DNA of 64,000 bases from Plotosus lineatus (GCA_024760905.1 CM045735.1:32162249-32226248), one strand, 5' to 3'. Positions 53,405 through 64,000 are shown, numbered from the stretch's first letter. The notes: generated from the sequence alone by a model not told the origin. Program-made: numbers and translations.

Positions 53405-53698
53405 AACCATTTTTTAATCTTCTGATATACTGAACTCACCCCATAAGGGAAATTATTTCTCTTAACCCATCCAAAGTGCAGGCGCGCACACACGCAGCAG
53501 TGGGCTGCCACACTCATTGGGGGCATCCGGAGAGCAGTTGGGGGTTAGATGCCTTGCTCAAGGGCACTTCAGCCATTTATGTGGAGGAAATGGAGGCACT
53601 GCTCACTCCCTCACCTCCCCACTCAGGAATTGAACCAGCAACCTTCCAGCTCCATAGGCACTTCTCTAACCATCCGGCTACATTGTCCCCTTCACACA
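53405..53698 (-). repeat. SINE-C copy 1
   Basis: On the minus strand: tRNA-like head (GTAGCCGGATGGTTAGAGAA, GGTTGCTGGTTCAATTCC), body (AAATGGCTGAAGTGCCCTTG, CCCCCAACTGCTCTCCGGAT) and end (GAGAAATAATTTCCCTTATG). Two other copies lie at 54.2 and 60.8 kb. Confidence 0.75.
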
Positions 53699-53699
53699 T

Positions 53700-54105
53700 C
53701 CATGTAGGGGAAATTTGGAACAGCTAAGTAGCCCGGTGTGCATGTTTTTGGACTGTAGGGGGAAATCCGAGTCCCTGGAGGGAATCTGAACAAACACAGC
53801 ATGCAAACTCATCATTGAAACACTGGAGCCTATCTCATCTAACACTGGGCATGCACAGGTGTTTCCACCAGACCACCACAGGGCGACACACACCCAACCA
53901 TTCACACTCACACTGGTGGTAATGTGGGACAGTCAGTACATGTCTTTGGGCTGTTGGAGGAGAGACCGAAGCATCTATAAGAAAACCATGCAAGCATTGG
54001 GAGAACACGGAAACTCCACTCAGAAACACCCAATGACTTGAACCCAGGACTTTCTTGACGAGAGGATGGACGTGCTAACCGCTACACCTCACTGTGCTGC
54101 CTGTT
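53700..54105 (-). repeat. SINE-M, two partial copies in tandem
   Basis: The body text occurs twice on the minus strand (CATGTTTTTGGACTGTAGGG at 53742 and CATGTCTTTGGGCTGTTGGA at 53939). A tail/centre (CCACCACAGGGCGACACACA, CCATTCACACTCACACTGG) and a single head (CTTGAACCCAGGACTTTCTT, CTGTGCTGCC) are also present. Confidence 0.7.
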
Positions 54106-54164
54106 TCCTGTTTCCTTTTAGGATACCTATACTGAAACTCATAATGAGAGTTGGTGGCTGATCA

Positions 54165-54425
54165 GGCGCAGCCATAGCCTAATAGAAAGAGAAGTGGCTT
54201 TGGGACTGAAAGGTTGCTAGTTCGATTCCCAAACCAGCAGGAAAAATGTGTGGTGGTGGTGGTGGGAGCGTGAGCAGTACCTACCCTTCCTCCACCTTCA
54301 TGGCTGGAGTGCCCTTGTGCAAGGCACCTAACCCCCAACTGCTCTCCGAGCACTTCCAATGTGTGTTAAATGCAGAGGCAATAATTTCCTTTGCATGATT
54401 AATATAGCAAAAAAAAAAGTGTGAT
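54165..54425 (+). repeat. SINE-C copy 2
   Basis: The head (CATAGCCTAATAGAAAGAGA, GGTTGCTAGTTCGATTCCC), body (TTCATGGCTGGAGTGCCCTT, CCCCCAACTGCTCTCCGAGC) and end (TTAAATGCAGAGGCAATAAT) are present, then poly-A. Confidence 0.78.
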
Positions 54426-54439
54426 CAAAAAGTAATTGA

Positions 54440-54975
54440 TGCATTTTGCTTTGTTTGCAATTTTTTTTACTAATTTTGAAATTCACATCATGATGTTTTG
54501 TGAGCCCACATAACTATTTATTTATTTATTTTTATTATTATTATTATTTTTTTTGTGAGCAACTTGCGATTGGTTTGTGGATGTTTGGCAAAAAAGGGAA
54601 CGCTCTGTAAATCACTTGTGTTCTGTTCATTTTTTTTTTAGTTCTCAAATTGTTTGCTTTTTATTTGTGTTATTATGCAAAAAAATACAAATGATGACAA
54701 AATATATGGAATATGGAGGTTGCCACCAAGGTCTCAAACTTTCTTCATGAAACTCACCAACTTGTCACGTTTCCTTGTGAACAAACCCCCCCCGAATTAT
54801 TTGTGAGCAAAATGGCAACTTTCAACCTTCTTGCTCTTGACTGTTCCGTGTCAGTATGTCATATTGCAAGATATGCAGAAATTTCAAACTTTTGGAATTT
54901 TTTTGTGATGGGTTCACGAATCAGTGGACCAAAATACGATGCCACGAATGTGTTGAGACAAATTTGAGAATCTCG
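54440..54975 (+). repeat. Unclassified interspersed repeat X, copy 2
   Basis: It pairs with 3681-4195: same order of blocks, including CTTGCGATTGGTTTG, a poly-T before CTCAAATTGTTTGC, AATGATGACAAAATATATGG, TTTCCTTGTGAA and GGACCAAAATACGATGCCAC. The CACGAATG...TTTGAGAAT end is shared. An 84-codon frame here has no domain I recognise. Confidence 0.55.
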
Positions 54976-55468
54976 TGAGCTCACTCCCTTAAAGACACCT
55001 CTTATCACCTGCATTAGCTTGCATTCGGAGCTCATACACCAGTCAGTTGAAACATTTTTTTGAAAATACAATGAAGTATGCACCTTAATCTTTGTGGGTG
55101 TTTGGTCTCAGGGACTACTGAGAGACACTCACCTTTCCTTTGATGAAGAAGTGTTAGGTAACATTAGCTGAGGTGAGGGAGACACTATCTTCTTAGATGT
55201 TATTCTGGGTTTCTCTGTGACCTTGTGGACTATTACCCAGTCTGCTTGTGGGCTAATCTTTGTTGGTCAGCCACTCCTGTGGAGAGTAGTGATGGTATTA
55301 AATGTCTACCATCTGTCTGATGGTGGACTGGTGGAATCCAAACCCTTTAGAGTTGGTGTTAGCAATCTTTTACAATACGATGAGCTTTATCAACTGGAGG
55401 TTTTAATTAATTAATTAATTTTTTTGTAGCCATAATATATTTTTATAATGTTGTGTTAAAATTAAACT
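54976..55468. other. Spacer
   Basis: No gene or assigned repeat. Confidence 0.4.
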
Positions 55469-55469
55469 T

Positions 55470-55470
<1 letters not shown>

Positions 55471-55546
<76 letters not shown>
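55471..55546. repeat. (AC)n microsatellite seeded in a SINE-M
   Basis: About 38 AC units joined directly to a minus-strand SINE-M body (GGCCAATCTGGAAGACCCAA). Confidence 0.97.
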
Positions 55547-55549
<3 letters not shown>

Positions 55550-55785
55550 AGGCCAATCTGGAAGACCCAATTAAACTGATGTGCATGTCTTTGGAGATGG
55601 TGGTGGTTTAGTGGTAAGCACATCTGCCTCACAGCTACATGGGGATGACTTTGGGCCTGTGCCCACTAAGGATCTTTCTGTGTACAGGTTACATGTTCTC
55701 CCCATACTTGTGTGGTTTCCTCTAGGTGCTCTGATTTCCTCCTGCAATCCAAAGATATGCACATTTGGTTGTTCCACATTGCTTC

Positions 55786-55841
<56 letters not shown>

Positions 55842-55970
55842 GGCCCTACAATGGACAGCTGAGCTGTTCAAGGTGTACCACACCTTCGCCCAAAGTCAGC
55901 CAAGATTGGAACCCTGATTCTACGGCCCTCGTAAGATTACCCAGTTCGTAAAATGAATGAATGAAAATCT
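55547..55970 (+). repeat. SINE-M fold-back: inverted body fragment then full copy
   Basis: 55547-55597 is SINE-M body on the minus strand. At 55598 a complete plus-strand copy begins (GATGGTGGTGGTTTAGTGG), with body, a GT-rich centre expanded into a microsatellite, and tail (CGCCCAAAGTCAGCCAAGAT) ending in (GAAT)n. Confidence 0.75.
55791..55840. repeat. (GT)n microsatellite inside a SINE-M
   Basis: About 25 GT units exactly where intact copies have GAGTGTGAATGGTTGTGTGA. Confidence 0.96.
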
Positions 55971-55974
55971 GATG

Positions 55975-56780
55975 ATGATTTAAATCATATTAAAGCAGAA
56001 ATGTAAAATGTAATATAATAATTTGTGTATTATTAATGTAAAGGTAAGACCTGAGGCTGATGGTGATGGTAAGACCTGAGGTGATGACAAGATGATATAA
56101 CCCAACTTTAACAGGTAAATTATGAAAAAGAGATGGACAAGTATTGGTAACATAAGAACATCCTGAGTGACTATAGCAGGGATGGACTGCTGATTGCTGG
56201 TGACAAAACAAGGGTATTGTTAAAATTTTACCTCAGAAAGAGGGACATCTGCAATCCTGATAATAGCAAATGACTGTGTGAACTGCATTTAAAATGACAG
56301 CGAATCATAAAAGGAGGAAGAGTTGATGACCCAAAGTCAGCAAAAGGAAGACAATAATATAAGGCTTGTAAAGTGCCATGTGTAGGAATTTTTCTACAGG
56401 ATTTCAGCTAGAAATGGGAAATAAAGTGCATTGATGGTGTTCTAGCTCAGCCAGGTGAGATGGGTGTTAGACTAAAAGAAAAAACTATATTAATTAGATG
56501 ACAGATAGTTGACTCAGAGAGTCCAGATACATTTCTTAAGAAAAGAAAAGTATATCTGAGTCAAAGATGCAAGAAGATTCAGGGATCAGAGACGCAGCAT
56601 GGTTCAACTGTTGAAAAAAACAAGCTGTTAAGAACTTAGCTCGTGCTTAAGGAAGGGAACTAGCCTGGTAAGTTTTGTTTCTGTTGCTAATAGGTCTTCC
56701 ATTTTATTCAACCCTGTCTGTATGCAGGTTAGCATCATCAAGGCACCACAGACCCATTATGTTTTCAATGTATAAGCTCA
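55975..56780. other. Spacer with a short direct repeat
   Basis: GGTAAGACCTGAGG occurs at about 56043 and 56068. No gene is seen in about 0.8 kb. Confidence 0.4.
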
Positions 56781-56784
56781 TGCA

Positions 56785-57085
56785 CTCATTTATCAGTCAA
56801 ACCACTTAATCCTGTTAGGGTTGTAGGAGGCTGATGAATATCTCATCTGAAAATGGGTGAAGGTCAGGTGTACCCTGAAAATATTGGCATACAATGACAG
56901 GACAACATGCAAGCACAGCCATCCGTGCTCACATTCACAGTTAACGACACTTTCATATAGCCAGTTAACCTGTCTTTGGGCTGATAGTGGAGAGTATCCA
57001 GAATAAACTGACGGAAGCACGGTGAGAGCATGGACATGCCACAAAAAGAAAACGCCCTCATCACGTGGCCACTATGCAGCCTTGA
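56785..57085 (-). repeat. SINE-M, diverged full-length copy
   Basis: The tail (AACCACTTAATCCTGTTAGG), body (CTGTCTTTGGGCTGATAGTG) and remnants of the head are on the minus strand. Confidence 0.62.
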
Positions 57086-57199
57086 TGCACAGGCTACTGC
57101 TCCTTTTTCCTTAGTGTTTAAAGATCATGCTTAAATGGGTTTAAAGCCCAACGGCTACCTATGGGTTCAAGGCACTCATCTTTGTGCGTGGATGCAGGT

Positions 57200-58642
57200 A
57201 GAAAGGGTGATGCAGGTGGAAAGGGAGCAAAGCTAGAAGCATAGAAGCAAGATTTAAGCTGTTTTATCATGGTGTGGATGGGAGGAGAAATGGAGTAGGA
57301 CTCATCTTGAAGGAGGGGTTGGTCAGGAATGTTCTAGAAGTGAAAAGAGTGTCAGACAGAGTGATGAGTCTCAAGTTAGAAATTGAAGGTGTGATGTTCA
57401 ATGTTGTTAGTGCTTATGCCCCACAGGCAGGATGTGAGCTAGAAGAGAAGGAGAGATTCTGGAGTGAGTTAGATGAAGTGATGCAGCGTATCCCCAGAAG
57501 TGAAAGAGTGGTCATTGGTGCAGACTTCAATGGACATGTTGGTGCAGGAAACAGAGGGGACGAGGAAGTGATGGGCAGGTTTGGTATCCAGGACAGGAAC
57601 AGAGAAGGACAGACAGATGTTGATAGATTTTGCAAAAAGGATGGAAATGGCTGTGGTGAATACTGTACTTTCTTCCAGAAGCAACAGGAGTATCTGGTGA
57701 CTTATAAAAGCGGAGGTAGGAGCAGACAGGTAGACTACATCTTGTGTAGATGATGCAATTTGAAGGAAGTCAGTGACTGCAAAGTAGTAGTGGGTGAGAG
57801 TGTTACCAAACAGCATAGGATGGTGGTGTGCAGGATGACACTGATGGTGAAGAAGGCAAAGGCAGAGCAGAAGACAAAGTGGTGGAAGCCGAAAAAGGTA
57901 GTGTCATGTTGTCTTCAAGGAGGAGTTGAAACAGGCTTTGGGTGGTCAGGAAGTGCTTCCAGATGACTGGGCAACCACAGCAAATGTGATCAGGGAGACA
58001 GGTAGGAGAGTACTTGGTGTGTCCTCTGGAAGAAAAGTAGATAAGGAGACTTGGTGGTGGAATGAGGAAGTGTAGTAGTGTGTACAAAGGAAGAGGTTAG
58101 CTAAGAAGAAGTGGAACATTGAGAGGACCGTAGAGAGTAAACAGGAGTACAGGGAGACACAGCATAAGGTGATAGTAGCGGTATCAAAGGCCAAACAGAG
58201 GGCGTATGATGACTTGTATGGTAGGTTGGACAGTAAGAAGGGAGAGGATGATTTATACAGGTTGGCACAGCAAAGAAATAGAGATGAGAAAGATGTGCAG
58301 CAAGTTAGAGTGATTAAGAACAGAGAGGGAAATGTATTGACTGATGACAGAAGTGTGCTGGGAACATGGAAAGAGTACTTTGAAGAGCTGGTGAATGAGG
58401 AAAATGAGAGATAAAAATGAGTAGAAGTGGTGACCGTTGAGGAGCAGGAAGTAGCAAAGATTAGTAAGGGTGAAGTGAGGAGGGCAATGAAGAGTGGAAA
58501 GGCAGTTGGTCCTGATGATATACCTGTGGAGGTATGGAAGTGTCCCGGAGAGGTAGCAGTAGATTTTCCGACAAGAACATTCAACAAGGTCTTAGAGAGT
58601 GAGTAGATGCTGGAGGATTGGAGGAGAAGTGTGCTTGTGCCC
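57200..58642 (+). mobile_element. RTE-clade LINE, truncated at both ends
   Basis: It runs from the endonuclease (codons WKGSKARSIEARFKLF at about 57218) to the start of the RT (GGATTGGAGGAGAAGTGTG) and then stops abruptly at a different SINE head. Loss of the 3' end is unusual for target-primed insertion, so a later deletion or recombination is likely. Confidence 0.83.
57218..58640 (+). pseudogene. RTE endonuclease domain with start of RT, dead
   Basis: The endonuclease of the exonuclease-endonuclease-phosphatase fold is readable to 57750: YHGVDGRRNGVGLILKEGLV, VVSAYAPQAGCELEEKERFW, VVIGADFNGHVGAGNRGDEE, then VTYKSGGRSRQVDYILCR. GADFNGHVGAGNRGDE carries the catalytic Asp/Asn pair typical of this fold. 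At 57751 a CGA codon has become TGA. Downstream, frames shift repeatedly, for example at 57910. The frame at 58169-58414 (SKAKQRAYDDLYGRLDSKKG ... RSVLGTWKEYFEELVNEE) is the linker before the RT, and AVGPDDIPVEVWKCPGEVAV at 58500 is its beginning. It preserves the endonuclease region better than the 14-kb copy. Confidence 0.86.
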
Positions 58643-58712
58643 CATTTGTGGGGCTTCAATTCACGAGTAGTAACTCAGAACCTTACCCACTGAGCTGCCA
58701 CTGCCCACATCA
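58643..58712 (-). repeat. SINE head fragment of a further family
   Basis: The minus strand reads GTGGGCAGTGGCAGCTCAGT and GGTTCTGAGTTACTACTCG, a tRNA-like head, and nothing more. Confidence 0.5.
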
Positions 58713-59580
58713 CGCTCAAGAATGTAGTGAGTGCTTTCCTTTCAGCATCTCACTATGGCCCATAATGGAGTATGAGAGCAGTTTGAAAGGATGAGGTTGA
58801 CTGGTATCTGATGTCGCACAAGTAGTATCCCCCACCACCCACTCCACAACCCAGTTAGCACCTGTCCTGTAATGTGGAAAAGATGGCTTGTGGGTCACTT
58901 AAACTATGTTAAGGCCTACAAGCTGTATTTTTCTAAAATGATTACTTTATGAAATCGGCTCAGATATAAAGAGACACAGCTGCACTTCCTCTTATTATGA
59001 TAATTATTCTGGTTTGTTTTATTTGGCATGACATTTTTGATGGGAAATATCTCTGCCCTCCAGTTGCATGTTCACATTTGTTCATTAGGAAGCTCTTGTC
59101 TGCACTGTGAGCTTGTTTGTGTAGTCTCATTTTAATATTAAATTTACAAACATAATTGGTTATGAATAAGTGGTCCTTGATCAGAATGGCTTTATATGGT
59201 GTTGAGCAAATGAACTACAGATGTAATTGCTCCACACTCTTAGTGGTATGCAATGCAATATTTATAGAGTATATATCATAATGTCTTTTTTTTATTATTC
59301 CTAGCCCTCTTCTTTCCATTTTCCTTCAGATTAATGTTGCTTTATGACTATCAAGTAGCCCTGGACATATTGGAAGCTCTTTATATCAACAAATTAGACC
59401 AATGCAAAGTGCAGTGCAAGCTGTTCCCGAATAAGTGGTGAAGGAGAAATACACTCTTTCTGCTGCAGCAAAGTACACTGTTATGGTGCACATGTGATTG
59501 CAAGATGTAAGGTAAGCTGACTCTATAAAACAGAAAGATAACAGAAGTGAAAGACATCTACAGTTAATTAGAGGATGTTA
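58713..59580. other. AT-rich spacer
   Basis: No gene or repeat recognised. Confidence 0.4.
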
Positions 59581-59582
59581 GA

Positions 59583-59608
59583 TTTTTTTTTTTTTTTTTT
59601 TTTTTTTA
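59583..59608. repeat. Poly-T run
   Basis: About 26 T residues, just before a minus-strand SINE-M tail. Confidence 0.9.
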
Positions 59609-59611
59609 TGC

Positions 59612-60061
59612 CAGTGAGCTTTCCATTCATTTTCTAATCGTAATTAGGGTCTCGGGGAGGCTGGTGCCCAGCTCAGCTGACTCTGGGCAAGGGTGGGGTA
59701 CATCCTGGACTGCTCACCAGGCCATCGCAGGGCCAACATTCACAATACCATTCACACTCGCTCTCACACCCAGGGGTGATTCGGAACAGTAAATTAGTCT
59801 ACTGCACATGTTTATGGACTTGTGAGGAAACCGGAGTACCCAGTGGAAACCCACACAATCATTCATACTGGGGCAAGCTGGAACAGTCAGTCAGCCTAAC
59901 ATGCATGTCTTTGGGCTGTTGGAGGAGACCAGAGTACCTGCAGGAAACACACACAAGCATAGGGAGAACATGCAAACTCCACACAAAAACTTCAACAGTG
60001 CTGGGAATCAAAGTCTTGCAGTGAGACAGATGTGCTAACCACTACGCCACCATGCTGCCCC
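59612..60061 (-). repeat. SINE-M with duplicated centre
   Basis: Minus strand: tail (AATCGTAATTAGGGTCTCGG), CA centre and body occur. The body segment is then repeated (CACATGTTTATGGACTTGTG at 59803 and CATGCATGTCTTTGGGCTGT at 59900) before a single head (GTGCTAACCACTACGCCACC). The copy is about 110 bp longer than a standard unit. Confidence 0.75.
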
Positions 60062-60064
60062 AGT

Positions 60065-60460
60065 GAGATTTTTGGTTGTTTAAATTTAATGCCATTATTA
60101 TTTCTGCAGCCAGATTAATTATGCATGGATGCACACAGTTCTACTAGATATAGCAAAGTTTATTTTGCTTATCATATTTTCTCTGGCAACAGCTCAAAAT
60201 TACATAGTATATACCAGGAGTAAAAGGACTTGTATAAAAAGATTAAATCAGGTGTAGAAAATATTACAGCATTGTGTATATTTTCTGTAACTGCAAGCTC
60301 CACACACCGTCAGCTCCATTAGAATTAGGATATAATCTCCATTCTTGTAATTTTGTCTTTCTACACTACCACTATTGATTTTTTATGAAGCAGTCAAGAC
60401 ATGATGAAAGTATAGACATTTTACTTTAATTTAAGGGGAATAACAAAATTATTGCATTCA
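60065..60460. other. AT-rich spacer
   Basis: Nothing recognised. Confidence 0.4.
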
Positions 60461-60477
60461 TCTTTTAGAAATTACAG

Positions 60478-60757
60478 CCATATTTACAGGCTTAAAAGTA
60501 ATGAAGCGAGCTTTCATAATTAGGTGCATATTTTTTTTTTTATACTTGGATGGAAATCCTTTGCAGTCACTGGTTGTTTGAAGTTTGGAACCCATGTGCC
60601 TCGCCAAATGCTGCGTTCCTTCTCTTGAAATGCTTTGCCAGGCCTGCACTGTTTCTTTGTGGATCTTACTACCTTCACTTTTGTCTTCAAGCAAAGTAAA
60701 AATTGATTCAGTAGTTTTTGTGAAATTCTGCTTACAGACAAACAAACAACTTTGGGG
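60478..60757 (-). pseudogene. Tc1-like transposase C-terminal fragment
   Basis: A minus-strand frame reads QAWQSISREGTQHLARHMGS and KLQTTSDCKGFPSKYKKK. This aligns with the C-terminal block of Tc1-family transposases, including the HRCQ...VDSM...GYTTKY region of the copy at 18.9 kb, but from a different family. The catalytic part is missing. The piece ends at ACAGACAAACAAAC near 60755. Confidence 0.5.
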
Positions 60758-60963
60758 CAGCATGTAGCCTAATGGTCAGAGAAGCTGCTTTGGAATTGAA
60801 AGGTCACTGGTTCCATTACCGATCTAGCAGGAAAAAGGTGTGGCTTTGGAGGTGTGAGCAGTACCATCCCTTCCTCATCATAAATGACTGAAGTGCCCTT
60901 TAGCAACACACTGAACCTCTACGTGCTCTCTGGTCACTCAATTGTGTGGCAGCCCACTGCTCT

Positions 60964-61048
<85 letters not shown>

Positions 61049-61186
61049 TGCACGTGTGTGTGTGCGTGCGTGCGTGTGTGCGTGCGCGTGTGTGTGTGTG
61101 TGTGTGTATGTATGCGCGTGCGTGTGTGTGTGTATGTGTGTGCGCACATGTGTGTGTGTGTGTGTGTGTGCGCGTGCGTGTGTGCA

Positions 61187-61246
<60 letters not shown>

Positions 61247-61367
61247 TGCGCGTGTGTGTGCGTGCGTGCGTGTGTGTGTGCGCGTGTGTGTGTGTATGTA
61301 TGCGCGCGCGTGTGTGTGTGTATATGTGTGTGCGCACATGTGTGTGTGCGCACATGTGTGTGTGCGC

Positions 61368-61412
<45 letters not shown>

Positions 61413-61501
61413 TGCGCGTGTGTGTGCGTGCGTGCGTGTGTGTGTGTGCGCGTGTGTGTGTGTATGTATGCAGCTGTGTGTGTGTGTGTATGTGTGTGCG
61501 C

Positions 61502-61589
<88 letters not shown>

Positions 61590-61815
61590 ATGCGTGCGCA
61601 CGCGCGGGCATGCTCACTGTTCGCACCTTCCCCTCCTCCAACTTCATGGCTAAAGTGCCCTAAACCAAGGCACCTTGACCCCCAACTGCTCTCTGGGCAC
61701 CTCCAATGCATGTGGCACCCACTGCTCTGAGTGTGTGTTGGGTGTCACTTCAGTTGGGTTAAATGCAGAGGAAATAATTTTTGACTTGTGGGGTTAATAC
61801 AATAAAAAACACAAT
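60755..61815 (+). repeat. SINE-C copy 3, split by a 630-bp GT/GC array
   Basis: The head (GGGGCAGCATGTAGCCTAAT, GGTCACTGGTTCCATTACC) and the first half lie at 60755-60966. The second half (CCCCTCCTCCAACTTCATGG, CCCCCAACTGCTCTCTGGGC, GTTAAATGCAGAGGAAATAA) is at 61625-61800. The segment GCCCACTGCTCTGAGTGTG and the block around it occur on both sides, so part of the SINE was duplicated together with the growing array. Confidence 0.78.
60967..61596. repeat. Higher-order GT/GC/CA array
   Basis: It is mostly GT with ordered GC, AT and GCAC interruptions. A composite unit (TATGTGTGTGCGCGTGTG ... GCGTGCGTGCGTG ... TATGTATGCGCG ... TGTGCGCACATG) starts at 61041, 61239 and 61405, so spacings are 198 and 166 bp. 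It is strictly alternating purine-pyrimidine over long stretches. All five 230-260-codon frames across it are artefacts. Confidence 0.95.
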
Positions 61816-63772
61816 GAATGCACTCACAGAGTGCAAAGTACTTTTTCCAGGCACAAATTGATTGTTATAACTCGACCCCCAGTAGGCACTGGATTAACAT
61901 TTTGCTGCATCTAAATTAAAGATAAGGAGTTTTCAGGATTTCTAGAGTTTTTCTTAACATGATCCCATGCACAGATTCCCTCCAAAATTTAATGCGTTCT
62001 TTTCAACCCCAGGCCGCATCTGTTCACCAAATCTGAGAAAAATCTGATCAGTACTTCTAGCATAATCGTCCTCCTCTCGGCTCTGTCGTTTCAACATAAA
62101 CCTGCTATCAGGGAAAAAAAAACTTTCAGAAAGGTTTGTTAAAAAGATTTTGATAAATTCCTTGATTCGTATCTTGATTCAGATTTGCTCCAGAATATTA
62201 TGGATGCTTGCCAGGCACATACTTTCTCCACCAAATTTATTGAAAATCACTTGAGTAGTTTTTGCCTAATCTTTCTAAAAACAATTATTTTTGTCTCTGA
62301 GCTTGCCTGTGCATTTCTTCTTCCGAACGTGCATTGTGATTTTCTGTGCGCAGCAACCAAATAGAAACTGAATCAATTCTAGAATTTCTGTCCTTATATA
62401 ATAAAGAACAGACGATAACTGACCGTGAAACTGCTTTTTATTTAATTTTTTTTATTACTTGTTAGAACTTTGTTAGAAGTTAGAACTTTGCATAAAAATA
62501 ACAAAAAGTCACACTGTCCCAATTTCACAGAGCTGATTGGATTAGTGAAAAGCTCATCACTATGTGTTCAGGTACAAATTTAAAAATAGTGGCGATGATT
62601 TAAATCTTGAAATTAAAGTGCTCTTAAAGCAACCTCAGTCCAAAGCACCATGTCTTGACGGTGAAACGGTCAGCAAAAGCAATGAATGCAAACAGAAACC
62701 TGGACACTCCGGGGTTAAAATGTAATTCCCTATTACTTAATCAAAGATCTCATTTTTATGTTAAAAATAAACTATCTCTATATCAATGTCGTTATTTGAT
62801 TTTGAAAAAGAAAAGAAATGGCTTGGGGAATTCATTTGGACCTGATTGAAAGGGAATGTAAAATAATTGAGACAGAATTGTAGTCGTCACTAAAAGATAG
62901 TGGAATTAAATAGGTCAACATTTCGTACATTCATAAAAAGAATTTACAAATGTATTTTGAATTTATTTTTGGTCACATCCTTTAAGCATTAAAGAATATG
63001 ACTGAAGCACGGTAATCCATCACATGCTGGGAGAATTTAAAGATGTGACTACAAATATAAGTTATTTCATTGGGAACCTAAATCACAGGAATTCTCTGCT
63101 CCCGCCTTTGTGTTTCCATCTTTACAGTGACTGTATAATACTGTGTTTCCTTGCACAACAGGACAGTATAATTGGCCATCTTGCTTAGTTTATACTATAC
63201 AGTACTTGATTTTCTTATTCTTCTTTTCACTTGCCACTGAGTGCTATATTAAGAGCAAAATTAAGCATGCACAGTGGGGATTTAAAATTGCATGCTGGAT
63301 CTCGGACTTAATTTTCAACTTGTATAACACTAAAAGTTGCATGAGAAGGAAAGTCACGCATCAGTTACACACAGTTTTAAACTTAAACCCATACTAATTG
63401 TCTTATATTGGCTTGCACTATATATACACACTATAAAACCAGGCAACGCTTTTTGACACTTTGATATAACTGCCATACATGATGCTAAATGGATGCTACT
63501 TTGGGGATTTACATACAGTACACTAATTATAAAAATATAGGATTTTTCTATTCGTAGGTTCAGTAGTTAGTTATAGATAAAAGTCCATAAAATGCTGGTG
63601 TGTGATTCTTAGCATGGTGATATATTTTATTCCAATTAGAAACTAAAAGCTACAAAAAAACTAATAATCATGCTTCTCATATTATTTCATGTTCTGATTG
63701 CAGTAACCCATACTGGACACCAATGTACTAATCTAAAAGCATATATTTCACCAGCAAGCTCAGTTAATTCAA
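61816..63772. other. AT-rich region, old repeat traces only
   Basis: Near 62005-62290 there are two phrases (AAAATCTGATCAGTACTTCT and AAAATCACTTGAGTAGTTTT) like the ends of fish retroposons with CAGTAGTTTTTG-type tails. Otherwise about 2 kb without gene, microsatellite or defined transposon. Confidence 0.45.
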
Positions 63773-63773
63773 T

Positions 63774-64000
63774 TAATTTTCTGTAACCGCTTAATCCTAA
63801 TTAGGATCGTGGGGAGGCTGGTGCCCATCCAGGACGACTCTGGGCGAGGGCAGAGTACACCCTGCACAGCTCACCAGGTTATCGCAGGGTGGAAAACCAC
63901 ACCGACGGCTTTGCAGCTCCTCTTTACGAAAGTCAGCAATGGTTCTTTTACATGCCTCACACCATAGATAGTGAGACACATGGCCGGCCTTTGATAACCG
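63774..64000 (-). repeat. SINE-L, cut by the window edge
   Basis: The tail (AACCGCTTAATCCTAATTAG, CACCCTGCACAGCTCACCAG) is joined at CGCAGGGTGGAAAACCACAC to the SINE-R type body (AGTCAGCAATGGTTCTTTTA). The head lies beyond the window. Confidence 0.8.

Noticed and set aside
60884..61730. Five overlapping open frames of 230-260 codons on both strands, rich in Cys-Val or His-Thr
   Set aside because: They are translations of the GT/CA array, which has no stop codon in most frames. There is no start context, domain or codon bias.

Overview
The window reads as vertebrate, almost certainly teleost fish, non-coding DNA: intergenic or long-intron sequence packed with transposable elements and microsatellites. 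The evidence is a set of RTE-clade LINE copies with endonuclease and reverse transcriptase reading frames, a degraded Rex1/Babar-like LINE, Tc1, Tigger/pogo, piggyBac and hAT DNA transposons, a Penelope-type terminal repeat with hammerhead ribozymes, dozens of tRNA-headed SINEs, and very long CA/GT, TA, GA and ATT arrays. I see no operon, rRNA, functional tRNA or CRISPR array. The long open frames in GT, CA and GA arrays are composition artefacts. I cannot name the species.

Layout. 0-5.5 kb: a SINE, a duplicated SINE tail, a 5'-truncated RTE, and one copy of an unclassified repeat that recurs at 54.4 kb. 5.57-8.1 kb: a nested stack, with a Tigger-like element inside another and a 5'-inverted SINE at the outer edge. 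8.65-9.12 kb: two head-to-head hammerhead ribozymes in a 113-bp inverted repeat between TA arrays. 9.3-16.8 kb: SINEs and microsatellites, then a Tigger-like element carrying a SINE and the longest RTE copy (2.8 kb, RT active site deleted). 18.7-20.4 kb: a dead Tc1 element with a SINE inserted. 22.9-23.5 kb: an RTE fragment. 27.6-28.7 kb: a miniature piggyBac with an intact 96-codon frame. 30.5-31.3 kb: a GA array. 33.4-34.8 kb: the best-preserved RTE copy, with an uninterrupted RT frame. 36-36.9 kb: a Tigger inside an older SINE. 38.1-39.2 kb: a hAT-like element. 39.9-40.8 kb: another RTE. 43.5-45.1 kb: a hAT fragment and a Rex1-like LINE fragment. 47.4-48 kb: a MITE with doubled ends. 48.9-60 kb: the densest SINE cluster, interrupted by a CpG island. 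57.2-58.6 kb: an RTE endonuclease fragment. 61-61.6 kb: a higher-order GT/GC array grown inside a SINE.

The only good candidate for a cellular gene is on the minus strand at about 52.65-53.26 kb. A CpG-rich block holds a TATA-like box, a start codon in good context, a 28-codon signal-peptide-like frame and a consensus splice donor. This looks like the first coding exon of a secreted or membrane protein whose later exons would lie at lower coordinates; I could not identify the gene.

How the parts relate. The RTE LINE probably mobilised one SINE family (here SINE-R), whose tail is built from both the 5' and the 3' ends of the RTE. A second family (SINE-L) joins the same tRNA-like head to a different tail shared with a third family (SINE-M). 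Several microsatellites grew at one fixed position inside SINE copies. SINE-R, SINE-L, SINE-M and SINE-C are labels of convenience used only in this annotation.
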